A stretch of DNA of 64,000 nucleotides from Candidula unifasciata (taxonomy: Eukaryota; Mollusca; Gastropoda; Stylommatophora; Geomitridae), in NCBI GenBank assembly GCA_905116865.2, contig CAJHNH020002002.1, positions 183,501 to 247,500 on the forward strand. Reading direction: 5' to 3'. Of this stretch, positions 1-19,883 are shown in pieces (the stretch's first letter is position 1; each line of letters opens with the position of its first letter). Below the pieces are notes generated by a model, which saw nothing but the letters and a program-made list of their open reading frames with translations, ran no database searches and was not told the DNA's origin. The translations under genes and the position numbers were made by a program.

Positions 1-196
1 TACTATCTGCCACAGCGAGCCACACTAAAACGTTACAACGGGTATAAAGCGAGTGGAAGACCTCGGAAAATATGGAGTGATGGCATTAAGAACAGCCTTA
101 CAGAAATGAACATGAGTCTTAATAGTGCTCTTGACAGAGCTCATCAACGAACATTACATCTCCCCCCGACACTTCGATGAGGTACAAGGTGGAAGA
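1..196. other. unassigned sequence, possible LINE tail
   Basis: The first bases read on the plus strand as a short stretch resembling the Gly-Arg-Pro-rich region plus Trp that ends many LINE ORF2 proteins (RPRKIWSDGIKNSLTEM-like). It is too short to assign to a family. If the P450 gene continues leftward, this lies in one of its introns. Confidence 0.3.
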
Positions 197-328
197 GAAG
201 AAGAAGAAGAAGAAGAAGAAGAAGAAGAAGAAGAAGAAGAAGAAGAAGAAGAAGAAGAAGAAGAAGAAGAAGAAGAAGAAGAAGAAGAAGAAGAAGAAGA
301 AGAAGAAGAAGAAGAAGAAGAAGAAGAA
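197..328. repeat. (GAA)n microsatellite
   Basis: About 44 nearly uninterrupted GAA triplets. The homopolymeric reading frames here (poly-Glu, poly-Leu, poly-Ser, poly-Phe) are products of the repeat and not genes. Confidence 0.97.
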
Positions 329-751
329 AGAGCAATCAGTAAACACATAGATCATTTACTTGGTTCTTATTCTCCTTGTTCTTCTTCTCAATTTGGAGAC
401 CATGGTACAGATATCACTCGTCTTCATTCATTTCTGAGACTGGCCTTCTCTTTACAGTATTTATGAGACTGCCTGAATATAATCTCTGCACTAACTATTT
501 TGTTTCAAACTTTTTCTTTCTACTATCTGCTGTTCTTCCAATATATCCCTTAAGAAAGCCCTTAAGATGTGCTGAATAAGCTAAAATTCTTCACAGACAT
601 TTTTACAATAAGTTTTTTTTTAATGTTTAAAAGCCATTTTAAAAGTAAGATATGGTTACCAAAGGATGTTAAACAAATGAAAACTTGGGTAAAATTATCT
701 TTGTAAAAGTTACTGAAAAATTACTTTTACTTTCCAGCTTTTAAGAGTTAA

Positions 752-991
752 ATGTCTTCTTCCTCTTCTTTTTCTTTTTCTTCTTCTTCTTCCTCTTCTT
801 GTTTTTCTTCTTCTTCTTCTTCTTCATTTTCTTCTTCTTCTTTCTTTTCTTTTCTTCTTTCTTTTCTTCTTCTTCTTTCTTTTCTTCTTCTTCTTCTTCT
901 TCTTCTTCTTCTTCTTCTTCTTCTTCTTCTTCTTCTTCTTCTTCTTCTTCTTTTTCTTCTTCCTTTTCTTCTTCTTCTTTTTCTTCTACTT
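752..991. repeat. (TTC)n-rich microsatellite abutting a family F SINE
   Basis: Imperfect TTC/TTTC tract that becomes pure TTC in its right half. It runs directly into the start of a family F repeat (GGCTGTAAACTCTGG). Three other family F copies also begin next to TTC or TTCT runs, so the tract is probably the expanded tail of that retroposon. Confidence 0.92.
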
Positions 992-1002
992 AATGTTGCC
1001 CG

Positions 1003-1127
1003 GCTGTAAACTCTGGTGAAAAGTTCTGGTTATTTTATCAACTGCTAGACTTTGGTCCTAATCCAGAACTTGAGTTTTGCATGCACATCCATGTTTCAGA
1101 TCTAGCTTATTTCTAGATAGATTTTTG
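1003..1127 (+). repeat. SINE-like family F, left part (interrupted)
   Basis: This matches the left half of a repeat also seen at 6.0, 28.9, 36.4 and 46.4 kb, with landmarks GGTGAAAAGTTCTGG, CTGGACTTTGGTCCTG and TTGAGTTTTGCATGCACATCC. The match stops at 1127. The right half resumes at 3531 after a 2.4-kb insertion flanked by the duplicated octamer GATTTTTG. Confidence 0.8.
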
Positions 1128-1255
1128 GGCTCTCCTAGCAGATTTGGCCGGCAAGCTAGACGGCGTCGGCCGGCTTAGTGGGAGTTATGTCCCTTAGCCA
1201 AACTCAAAACAAGTCGCGGAAAAAGTCACGAATCAAATGACATACTTACCTACCA

Positions 1256-1526
1256 TCATCCGGGTGCGTGTAGGGTTGCGTACGGTTGCGTCTAGGGTTA
1301 CCTATCATCCTACGGTTGCGTGTAGGGCTGCGTAGGGTGTCTATCATCATCATACGGTTGCGTGTAGGGCTGCGTAGGGTGTCTATCATCGTCCTACGGT
1401 TGCGTGTAGGGTTGCTTAGGGTTTGGGTTAGCGGTAGGGTTAGGGGTTAGGGTTAGGGGTTAGGGTTAGGGGTTAGGGTTAGGGGTTAGGGTTAGGGGTA
1501 GGATTAGGGTTAGGGTTAGGGTTAGA
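1256..1526. repeat. degenerate GGGTTGCGT repeats grading into TTAGGG-like repeats
   Basis: The left arm interior holds repeats of TACGGTTGCGTGTAGGGCTGCG spaced by CTATCATC. These pass into 13-mers of the form GGTTAGGGTTAGG. Because they lie inside a transposon arm and are mirrored on the other side, they are not a chromosome end. Confidence 0.9.
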
Positions 1527-1751
1527 TGTGAAAATTTTCACGTAAGAGGTCGAAATACTGGCCGACAGTCTGATGTTTGTGGGAGTGGCGCCACTGGAAG
1601 TGTGGCAAATATGACGGCGCGAGGCTGGTGCCCAATCGGTGGCGAATTGTCCGTGTCAGTAGCATCCACCGTCCGTCGACTGTTTGCGCGTGCATGCGAC
1701 TGTGCGCGATTATAGGGAACTACGGCGTCACAATTGTCAAATCTAACGCTA

Positions 1752-1950
1752 CACCTAACCCCTAACCCTAACCCCTAACCCTAACCCTACCCCTAACCCT
1801 AACCCCTAACCCTAACTCTAACTCTATCTCTAACCCTAACCGTAACCCTAAGGCTACCCCTAACCCTAACCGTAACCCTAACGCTACCCCTAATCCTAAC
1901 CCTAACCCTACCCCAAACCCTAATCCTACCGCTAACCCTAACCCAACCCC
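1752..1950. repeat. CCCTAA-like repeats, inverted relative to the left array
   Basis: CCTAACCCTAACCC variants with scattered CCGTAACC and GCTACCCC units. Their orientation is opposite to the array at 1431-1526, forming the inner arm of the fold-back element. Confidence 0.93.
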
Positions 1951-2143
1951 TAACCACGCAAATTTATCGGTCATTAAAGCTTACAGATCAGCAAAACACC
2001 CATAGACAGACACACAGAAAAAAAAACCCAGATTTTCCCGCAGCGTCAACAGAAAAACCCAGATCTGGGGGACACAACCAAGCATTGGCAGCCCTGATGT
2101 CGACCTCACTGTGGTGTTTGAGTCGTGACTTTTTCCGCTCGTT

Positions 2144-2151
2144 GTTGTGAG
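2144..2151. repeat. 8-bp target-site duplication (left) of hAT element
   Basis: GTTGTGAG, repeated exactly at 3440-3447 on the other side of the element. Confidence 0.93.
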
Positions 2152-3439
2152 CAGTGTTGCCACTTTGGATCTTTTATATCCAAATTTAGATCTTTTTCAT
2201 TGCATTTAGATACTGTTTTTGATGTTTAGATCGTAAATATTTTTCTAGAATTTTCATATGGAGTTAGATATTTTATAGATTTTTTTTTTCTTTCACTGTC
2301 AATTTAATAATTACTGTGTAAAATAAATATCTGGCAGCCCCGGTTCTGATTAAAAAAAACGCGCGTAAATCATACTAACTTTGTTTCAACCGTATCCTTA
2401 CTGTGCTGACTTTGCGTTTCTTTTTCATGTGATTTAAAAAAAAATAATTGCTCAATTTCTTATGTGGCTTTCACTTTGAAAAAACCTTTCAACATGCCAA
2501 AAGTAAAGTATGAGCAAAAAATTTGGAAAGAGTGGTTGCATGATGTCAAAATTAAAAACTGGGTATATAACCAAAGCTTGTTGTAAGTACTGCAAGTGAA
2601 AAATTAAAGCGACAATTAAAAACTCAAAGAGTCATGCAGAGACTAAAAGAAGCATAAAACTGCAGTTTCATTTAAAGATATTACACCGCTGACATCTGTT
2701 TTCAGAACTATACTGATAAATGAATCATCAAAAGTTGAAGTATCAGTAGGAATGTTTTTAATTTGTCACTGCGCAATTTCAAACTGTGACCATTTGATCG
2801 ATTTGTAAAAAATCTTGGATTAGCTTAATTGGAAAAGTGTGATGTAGAAAGTATAGTTTAGGAACTGAAGGACCTTTTAATCAGCAAACAGGCTTGAAGA
2901 ATTTAGCTGTAATTGGTACTGATAATGCCTCAGTGATGGTTGGTATAAACAATGGCGTTTATGCCAAGTTGAAGGAAGCTAACCCATTGTTAATACTTAT
3001 AAAATGTATGCGTCATTCATTGCAGCTAGCATTATCACATGCTTCATCTAAATATTTACCAAGGAATTTGGAATACCTTTTTGCTGAAACACTTTACTGG
3101 TTTTACAAATCAATTGTCTCTCAAATGCTATCGTGCCATTACAATTCGGCCTAAGAGACTAGAGAAATAAGCCTACTGTTCCACTTATACCAGGGTCATT
3201 TTGGATCTGAAGCTTCAACTTCATTATCCAAGCTAAGTTTATCCTGTTGATCTTGTGAGGTAGACATCAGTGAAGGTGAGGACATGATTATGTAGGGTAA
3301 GTCATAACAAAAGCTATGTCATTTTTGACTTTTTCAATTTGGATATTTTTTCTAGATCTTTTCCACGCAGATTTAGATCTTTTTAGATATTTTTTGACAC
3401 CGTTTGGATATTTTTTGTCAAAGAAAAGTGGCAACACTG
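2152..3439 (+). mobile_element. hAT-superfamily transposon, degenerate, nested in the fold-back element
   Basis: Both ends begin CAGTGTTGCCACTTT (inverted), followed by repeated GATCTTTT/ATATCCAAA motifs, and the element is flanked by a perfect 8-bp duplication. CAGTG-type termini plus an 8-bp duplication are diagnostic of hAT elements. The interior carries remnants of a plus-strand transposase. The left flank of the insertion matches the inverse of the fold-back element's other arm, so this element inserted second. Confidence 0.93.
2494..3154 (+). pseudogene. hAT-like transposase remnant
   Basis: A start codon opens a short open stretch (MPKVKYEQKIWKEWL) with stops after about 30 codons. 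Frame-shifted pieces then preserve a Cys-X2-Cys ... KKHK zinc-finger-like segment. The longest surviving piece begins near 2894 and reads IGTDNASVMVG..NNGVYAKLKEANPLL..IKCMRHSLQLALSHAS, which matches the catalytic-domain region of hAT-like transposases of the ZBED5/KIAA1586 type (D-x-ASVM-G..NG....L....P....HC..H...LA). Several internal stops and frameshifts, and loss of the C-terminal dimerisation region, show it is dead. Confidence 0.8.
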
Positions 3440-3447
3440 GTTGTGAG
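3440..3447. repeat. 8-bp target-site duplication (right) of hAT element
   Basis: GTTGTGAG, identical to 2144-2151. Confidence 0.93.
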
Positions 3448-3530
3448 TGCGGCCAAGGGAAAGAACTCCCACTACGCCGACCGAAGCCGACCGACTTGCC
3501 GGCCAAATCTGCTAGGAGAGCCGATTTTTG

Positions 3531-3625
3531 CTTCCTTGCCTCTCAGGCAGATGAACTCCCACTTTGAAGGAAAAGTCGCCTTCTAAGATATACTTGTTGG
3601 GGAAAGGGGGCAATGGGTTTATCAT
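3531..3625 (+). repeat. SINE-like family F, right part
   Basis: Continues the interrupted SINE: CTTCCTTGCCTCTCAGGCAGATG, then CCACTTTGAAGGAAAAG and CTTGTTGGGGAAAGGG, as in intact copies at 28.9 and 46.4 kb. Confidence 0.78.
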
Positions 3626-3649
3626 CAAAAATATAGCAGAAGGAGTTAA

Positions 3650-3889
3650 CTCATTCAGTCCTAAACAATGCGCCTTGTGTGTTCGGCTATTGATACCAAC
3701 CCAGAAATGGCAGGGCCGGCTTTTTGCCTGATCATACTTTAAAAGTCTGGCTAGTTATTTGAATGTCAACTTGGAATATGACTGTTGCATCTATGACAGT
3801 TACACTCTCACACATTACTTATGTTCACTGTGATTATAATCACACTGATACCTTGGAAAGTCCAGCTAAATAACCTGGTATACAAAGAG
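3650..3889. mobile_element. candidate piggyBac-like MITE flanked by TTAA
   Basis: TTAA at 3646-3649 and 3890-3893 flank a segment starting CTCATTCAGTCC and ending, in inverse, CTCTTTGTATACC. The terminal similarity is short but agrees with two better TTAA-flanked elements at 24.6 and 33.8 kb. No coding capacity. Confidence 0.5.
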
Positions 3890-4006
3890 TTAAATGTAAT
3901 AACCAAGACAGCCTGAAATAAACCACACAAAAATAAAAATGACAACAGCTACTAACTCTCAAACAAGACAACATGCAAGTTATAAAAGAAAAAGAAACAG
4001 ACTTAC

Positions 4007-14352
<10,346 letters not shown>

Positions 14353-14629
14353 CTGTGGAGGGTAGGGGATAATGGTGGTTATTTTAGAGAAAGATAGATA
14401 GATGTGATCGTTAGTGATTGTAAACATAAAGTATTAAAGAAAACGTTTTAAAAGTTATCTCTTACAGCCCCAAGAAGCTATTATTTTAACCATGTCTATC
14501 CCACAATGTTGCGCTTGAAAGCAATAAATACTTGGATCTGAAAGAATTCAACAGAGACACAAAGGAACATAAGTGGTTACACTGATATTTGAGATAGACA
14601 GGGTTACTTTAACACCTGTCTGTGACGGA

Positions 14630-14780
14630 AGTGGGAGCAGACGTGGTATAGCGGCTAGACGTGAAGGTCATGAGTTCGAATCTAAACGGAGCAGGACTTT
14701 TTTTTTAAATGATCCATTTTACAGATCTGGCATACTTATATGCGGACTGTTGGTTCCTTGCCTCTCGAAGGAAGCGCCCA
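14630..14780 (+). repeat. tRNA-like SINE head with family F fragment
   Basis: GTGGTATAGCGGCTAGACG and ATGAGTTCGAATC resemble A and B boxes. They are followed by a poly-T run and family F sequence (ACAGATCTGGCATACTTATATGC, GTTGGTTCCTTGCCTCTC). CT-rich low-complexity DNA follows to about 14900. Confidence 0.6.
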
Positions 14781-15236
14781 ATTTGTCCTCTTCCTCATCC
14801 TCCTCACCCTCTTCCTGCTCCTCTTTCTCCTCCTCCTCTTCCTCCTCCTTCTTCTTCTTGTTCTTGTTCTTCTTCTTCTCCTACTCCTCTTCCTCGAGCT
14901 ACCTCATCGAAGCGCTGGGGAGAGACATTAGGATCTTCTTGATGGGGAAGGAGGTGGGGTGGATCAAACGGGACTGAGCGCCCAGGTTCAAGTGTTTATG
15001 GTTCAAGTGTTAACAACATATGTTAGATAGTGACTCGATGTTAAGCAAAGTTTATAGGCCAGAGTTTGAATTACACCGTGTGGCTGTAACTTTATGCACA
15101 ATGTAGGTCAGTGTGTCAGCACACCATGTAGTTTTCATATAAATAAACAAATAAATAAATAAATACCACAACACTATGTTTATTTTTCCGCGTTAAAAAA
15201 ATATCGGAATGCATAGTGTCCATTGTATTTTGAATA

Positions 15237-16484
15237 CAGTGGTACCTCTATACTTTCGCTGTCGTACACGTTCACCTTGGAATACGACCTTTGTTTGGAG
15301 TGAGAATTTGTATGAGGCACAAATTAGTTAAGACATTGCGTGCTATCTTAGTTCACCTCTCGCGAGACAAAACCACGGATAGACGTCCATGACTGTGCAG
15401 AGAAGTATCACCACAACAAATACCAAAACCGTAAAAGCTGACCAGACAATGTCACATTTCTGAGGTGATATCACAAGAAGAAAGCAGAATTAAAGTTCTT
15501 TAGACAAGTTTCTAGTAAAAGTCGGCCTACCAAGCAGCGGAGGTTGAAACGGAGGCTGACTAGAAAGAATATTACTACTAATCTCACACTTACTGCGGCT
15601 TCCATCTGTTGTCCGCACTGCTGAAGAACTTCCCAGGCTCATATTGGACTAATCAGCCAGCTTCGTACTCATAATCATTGATCATTACTACTTTGGATGA
15701 AAGTGGTCTTCATCACGCGTGATGACAGAACAACAACAGTAAAAGTCAACTTTAATACCTTCAACCAGGTCCAAAGAGCGAGAAGAGACCCACAGTTCTC
15801 CTTCCATACAGTAACATCTCTTTCTTCTTCTCATCAGGATCCTAGTAGGCACTGGACTCTTTTGTCAGCAAGGTGAAAGGGTGAATTTATAGCATCGAAT
15901 TTCTTTTGTATTTATATATTTTAGTACTAAGCAGTGTTTAAAGGTTTCATTTAAATCCATTAATTTATTATGTGCCAGTAACAATAAGGATTATTAATAT
16001 CATTCTTCGTTATTTCTTATAGAGAAATTAGTTTGGTATACGTTCTATCTGGTATACGTCCTGTTCGGTATACGTCCTATCTGGCATAGTCTTGTTTGTT
16101 ATACGACCTGTTTGATTTACATCCTGCTTTGTATATGTCATGTCTGGTATAAGTCCTGTTTGGTATACGTTATGTTTGTTATACGTCCTGTTTGGTATAC
16201 GTCATGTTTGTTATATGACCTGTTTGGTATCCATCATGCTTGGTATACGTTCTGTTTGGTATACGTCAGGTTTTTTACTACCTGTTTAGTATACATCCTG
16301 TTTGGTATACGTCCTGTTTGGTATGCGTCCTGTTTGGTAAACGTCCTGTCTAGTATATTTCCCGTTTGGTATACGTCCTACTTGTATACGTCCTGTTTCT
16401 TATTCGACCTGTTTGTTACATGTCCTGTTTGGTAAATGTCCAAGGCTTTGGAACGGATTAAAGACGTATACGGAGGTACCACTG
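15237..16484. mobile_element. DNA transposon with CAGTGGTACCTC ends and internal minisatellite
   Basis: The left end is CAGTGGTACCTCTATAC and the inverse of the right end is CAGTGGTACCTCCGTATACG. No clear target duplication is seen. The 16-bp tandem array inside (about 16028-16436) resembles the subterminal sequence, so it probably expanded from the element's own end. No transposase recognised. Confidence 0.65.
16028..16436. repeat. 16-bp minisatellite (TTTGGTATACGTCCTG)
   Basis: About 25 imperfect copies. Open frames of repeating TSCLVY-like residues are a by-product. Confidence 0.9.
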
Positions 16485-17084
16485 TTTTCACTTCTGCTAC
16501 TTTAAACTGGCTACTTTATTCTGCTAAGGACACTAGCTGTCAGTACCTTTACATACCGATGTGAAACGTGGACCTTACCACCCAAACTGACAAGGAAAGT
16601 AACAAGCATTGGAAATGCGACGCACTGGCAACAATTGATTTTTTTTAAAAATACATAACTTAATAAATAAGATCAGGTCAATATTCTTGACTTGCCACAT
16701 CCACACAGTCAGGCTATTCCGGTTTAAATCTCTTTGCCTTTTTCTTGCTCTCTTTCCATCAGTCGTATCAGTTGTTACCAAGTTCCCAAGTCCAATCCTT
16801 CTCATTTTATATAAAAATAAATATGGATTTCTACGACCCTTTTGTTCTAATAAGATTACGTTAGTTGCGTATACTTTAGAGGACGTTGCAGAAACATACT
16901 CCAATAATCACATCATGAATGCCGGTATCACACGGCAAGGTCAGATAATCCATTCAATCGCCAAATCCACTGACTGGGGCTGAAATGGTTGCACCATTTA
17001 AGGAGAATGATTCAAATGATGCCAGAAGCGACAGCGTACACCATAAAAGCCGAAACACCAAGAGGTAAGGAACGATCAAAAGAA

Positions 17085-17375
17085 GGCTATCATCCGAATA
17101 ATGGTCCTAAATTATCAAGGAGGAAAATATACCCTAACAGGGCCTCAGTCACGTGTCAATTACGCACTTCCGTCGTCTTAAATTGCACACTTCCGGCGAC
17201 TTCCGCCACCGCTAAGTATCCCTACGCCGCTCACGCGGCGTGGATTGGGGCTAAACTAGATGACTGGGACTCACGACCAGCAGCTACCGCATCTCCTGCA
17301 GCTTCTTTCATTTTATTTGCTCGTGAGTCCTATTTTTCGCCTCGATAATTTAGGACCGTTATTCGGAGGATAGCC
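17085..17375. mobile_element. non-autonomous transposon, about 45-bp TIRs, perfect 8-bp TSD
   Basis: The left end GGCTATCATCCGAATAATGG and the inverse right end GGCTATCCTCCGAATAACGG continue with GTCCTAAATTATC. The octamer CAAAAGAA is present exactly at 17077-17084 and 17376-17383. The 291-bp element has no coding capacity; the 119-codon frame across it is incidental. Its GGCT(A/C)TCCT start and 8-bp duplication match the fold-back element at 1.1-3.5 kb, suggesting one superfamily. Confidence 0.92.
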
Positions 17376-17959
17376 CAAAAGAATATGAATTCAAGGAAAC
17401 ACTAACACCTTGAAACTACAATATCGCAGCATGCCCTAGCTCGGATACTGATCATTTGTTAATCTGCGACGCTGGGAGGCACACAGCAGAATATGGATAC
17501 AAGTAGAAAACTTAAACGCGTTAAATTTAAGCAGACTTTAAGTTTTATAAAGTTAATGACATTATAACTGTCTATGAAGTCTATCTTCAACATCTTTTCG
17601 CCATATGACTGTTTTAACACATGCCTGACAGGCTGTGAGGCCACACATCTTACCTTCGAGGAAACTTAACTAATGATCCAAATTACCCGAAACCTAATCA
17701 ACAACACACAGGCTTTTATCACGGCTAGTCGGTCTAAAAAAATCGTGACACGGTCGGTCACTTCTTATACACAAGATAACAAAGGGGATTGCACCACAGC
17801 TTGTCACGGGTCATTAGACCACTGCAAACTAGAACGAAAGGTTTACAGGTCGGACAGGATCTTTGCGTTTATTACACTGGCTGAATAATGGCTTTTTTTT
17901 TTTTAATGGTGTGTGAATAAGTTTAAAGAACCTATTCAAATGTGTTTCACGTGTGGGTT

Positions 17960-18487
17960 CTTGGAAGAAGAAGAAGGAGAAGAAGAAGAAGATGCAGAAG
18001 ACAAAGAAGCAGAGGAAGAAGAAGAATTAGAAGAAGAAGAAGAAGAAGAAGATTCAGAAGAAGAAAAAGAAGAAGAAGAAGACAAAGAAGAACCAGAAGA
18101 AAAAGAAGAAGAAGAAGAAGAAGCAGAAAAAGAAGCAGAAGAAAAAGAAGAAGCATAAAAGGAAGAAGAAGCATAAGAAGGAGAAGAAGAAGAAGCATAA
18201 GAAGAAGAGGAAGCAGAAGAAGCATGAGAAGAAGCATCATAAGCATAAGAAGAAGAAAAAGAAGAAAAGAAAAGAAGCATGAGAAGAAGCATCATAAGCA
18301 TAAGAAGAAGAAAAAAAAGAAGCATAAGAAGAAGGAGAAGAAGAAGCAGAAGAAAAAGAAAAGGAAGAAGCATATGAAGAAGAAGAAGAAAAATAAGAAG
18401 CATAAGAAGAAGAAGAAGCATAAGAAGAAAAAGAAGAAAAAAAAGAAGTAGAAGAAGCAGAATAATAATAAAAGAAGAAGAAGAAGT
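17960..18487. repeat. imperfect (GAA)n-rich tract
   Basis: Long purine strand of GAA/GCA/AAA triplets. All open frames across it (poly-Glu, poly-Arg, poly-Leu) are low-complexity. Confidence 0.95.
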
Positions 18488-18765
18488 TTATGCTACAAAA
18501 ATCAAGGGCCTCAATGGCTAAGTGGTTCAGCCATGTATTTACCTTGTGCACTAAAGGTTACAGCTTTATTTCACGAACTGTGTTGTTCAGTTGATGGTGC
18601 AATTTCTGTTGGGATCATCACAGAAGCTTTGAAGTTCAGGCTTTGTATGATGCTCTTGGCAAGTCTTTAGCAATTCCGCAGAAAGAGGCGCTTTCTTTAT
18701 TCTGAGGCTGCAGACTTGCTTCACTGTACGTAACTATCACTTTTAATTTTTACTGCTGTCTATTA

Positions 18766-18995
18766 TTAGTTGTGTATCCTTTACAGGACGCTGCAGAACC
18801 AACCCCAGCACTTTCTGACTGTTGTAGTTTTTCTAGGCAAATTTACGTCCAGTAGTTTGCCATTGCCCTCTGGACGGTAGGCTCTCGGTACCACGGTCGA
18901 AACCATCGCAAGGCAAACCGTCCGCAGTAGGGATCGAACCCGGCACCCCTACATTACGAAGCGCGTTCGCAACGCCTAAGCCACAGACGCTACTC
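18766..18995 (-). repeat. tRNA-headed SINE family D, inverse
   Basis: Ordered landmarks: TGTATCCTTTACAGGACG, TTCTAGGCAAATTTACGTCC, AGTAGTTTGCCATTGCC, GGGATCGAACCCGGCACCCC (B-box inverse), CGCGTTCGCAACGCCTAAGCC (A-box inverse). Confidence 0.9.
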
Positions 18996-19070
18996 AATGC
19001 TGTCTAGTGTGCCTTTATTTCTACTTCTTTCTTCTGCACCGATAAATTTCAGTCAATACATGCACATTTA

Positions 19071-19284
19071 CAGGGTGTCCCATAAGTTTTCATGCACAGG
19101 AAAACAGCCAGTCAATACAGGTTAATTTACACAGCGCCCCGTAAATTTCCATGCATAGGAAAACACATTTCATGTGTGTCCCTCACAACTGAAAAACACG
19201 TATAAGCACAGCTCGGGTTATGCTTCTAATGGCGTTGGTGATACGTTTATTTTCCCCATGTTTGACAAATTATGGCACACCCTG
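19071..19284. mobile_element. mariner-type MITE flanked by TA
   Basis: The left end CAGGGTGTCCCATAAG and inverse right end CAGGGTGTGCCATAAT lie directly inside TA dinucleotides (19069-19070, 19285-19286). An internal direct duplication of about 60 bp repeats the TTTCATGCACAGGAAAACA section. No ORF. Confidence 0.78.
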
Positions 19285-19309
19285 TATTTTTCGTACTGAT
19301 GGCTCAAAA

Positions 19310-19560
19310 CAGGAGAGCTGCAGTAGTGTAGTGGTTAGACATACACTGGCCTGACTTTCTATGGTTCCAGTTCACATCTAGGTGAAATTTCACAACGAAA
19401 TAATAAATTTGACTCCCAGTTTAATATAGGAATTAGTAATATCCTGGGAAGTAAAGACAGCTGGGTTCATGTTGATAATATCAGCCACTGAATGCCGACT
19501 GGTCTATCAAATATGACTGTAGCATCATATGTCAGAAGCGGCACTTTTACTTTCCGTTAA
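19310..19560 (+). repeat. divergent tRNA-headed SINE (family A-like body)
   Basis: GTAGTGTAGTGGTTAGAC and GGTTCCAGTTCACATC form the head. The body has GACTCCCAG, CCTGGGAAGTAAAG and TGCCGACTGGTCTATC, as in family A. Confidence 0.6.
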
Positions 19561-19883
19561 CACAAAACAGTACTTGCAGAAGTAATCAGTCTAAACAATG
19601 ATAAGGATTTATAAAACATCATTTATTAAGCTGTCCTGTTTTGATCTATTGTTCCGTTCTTGATACTGATGAAAATATGTAAACAATAACAAAGACATAC
19701 AATCAAGTTGGAAACAGATAAGCTAAGCTGAAACAATAATGACAAGCAAATATAATGTAGCAGTTTGCAGAAACAAAATAAAAAATACACAATTGAATGC
19801 AGCAGAAATCTGGCCATAATCAACTGTCCTACCTCTCTGGCTTGCTTCCTGTCAAGTGTCCTCTTTCAGGATTACACATTTAG

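Larger units (their letters stand above)
1128..3522. mobile_element. fold-back DNA transposon with telomere-like arms, 8-bp TSD
   Basis: The ends are inverted copies starting GGCTCTCCTAGCAGATTTGG, perfect for 28 bp and continuing imperfectly for roughly 115 bp (for example CGGAAAAAGTCACGA near 1217 and its inverse near 2125). The octamer GATTTTTG is duplicated at 1120-1127 and 3523-3530, and both flanks belong to one SINE, so the empty site can be read. Inside, TTAGGG-type repeats (about 1431-1526) face CCCTAA-type repeats (about 1752-1950) around a unique core that begins near the palindrome GTGAAAATTTTCAC. No transposase of its own is seen. The right arm is interrupted by a hAT element. The superfamily is unknown; 8-bp duplications with GG ends would suit Merlin-, P- or Zisupton-like groups. 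Confidence 0.88.

Noticed and set aside
119..466. Open frames of poly-Glu, poly-Leu, poly-Ser and poly-Phe
   Set aside because: They are translations of the (GAA)n microsatellite. The same applies at 752-1009, 17913-18551, 47058-47495 and 56247-57098.
1431..1950. Telomere or chromosome end
   Set aside because: The TTAGGG-like repeats are short, variant, face each other, and lie between the inverted ends of a transposon with target duplications.
1..4006. Missing 3' exons of the P450 (ExxR, PERF, heme-Cys)
   Set aside because: I looked on the minus strand and found none. The space is filled by nested mobile elements and microsatellites.
16989..17348. 119-codon plus-strand frame
   Set aside because: It crosses the left border of the 17085-17375 transposon and ends inside its inverted repeat, so it is incidental.
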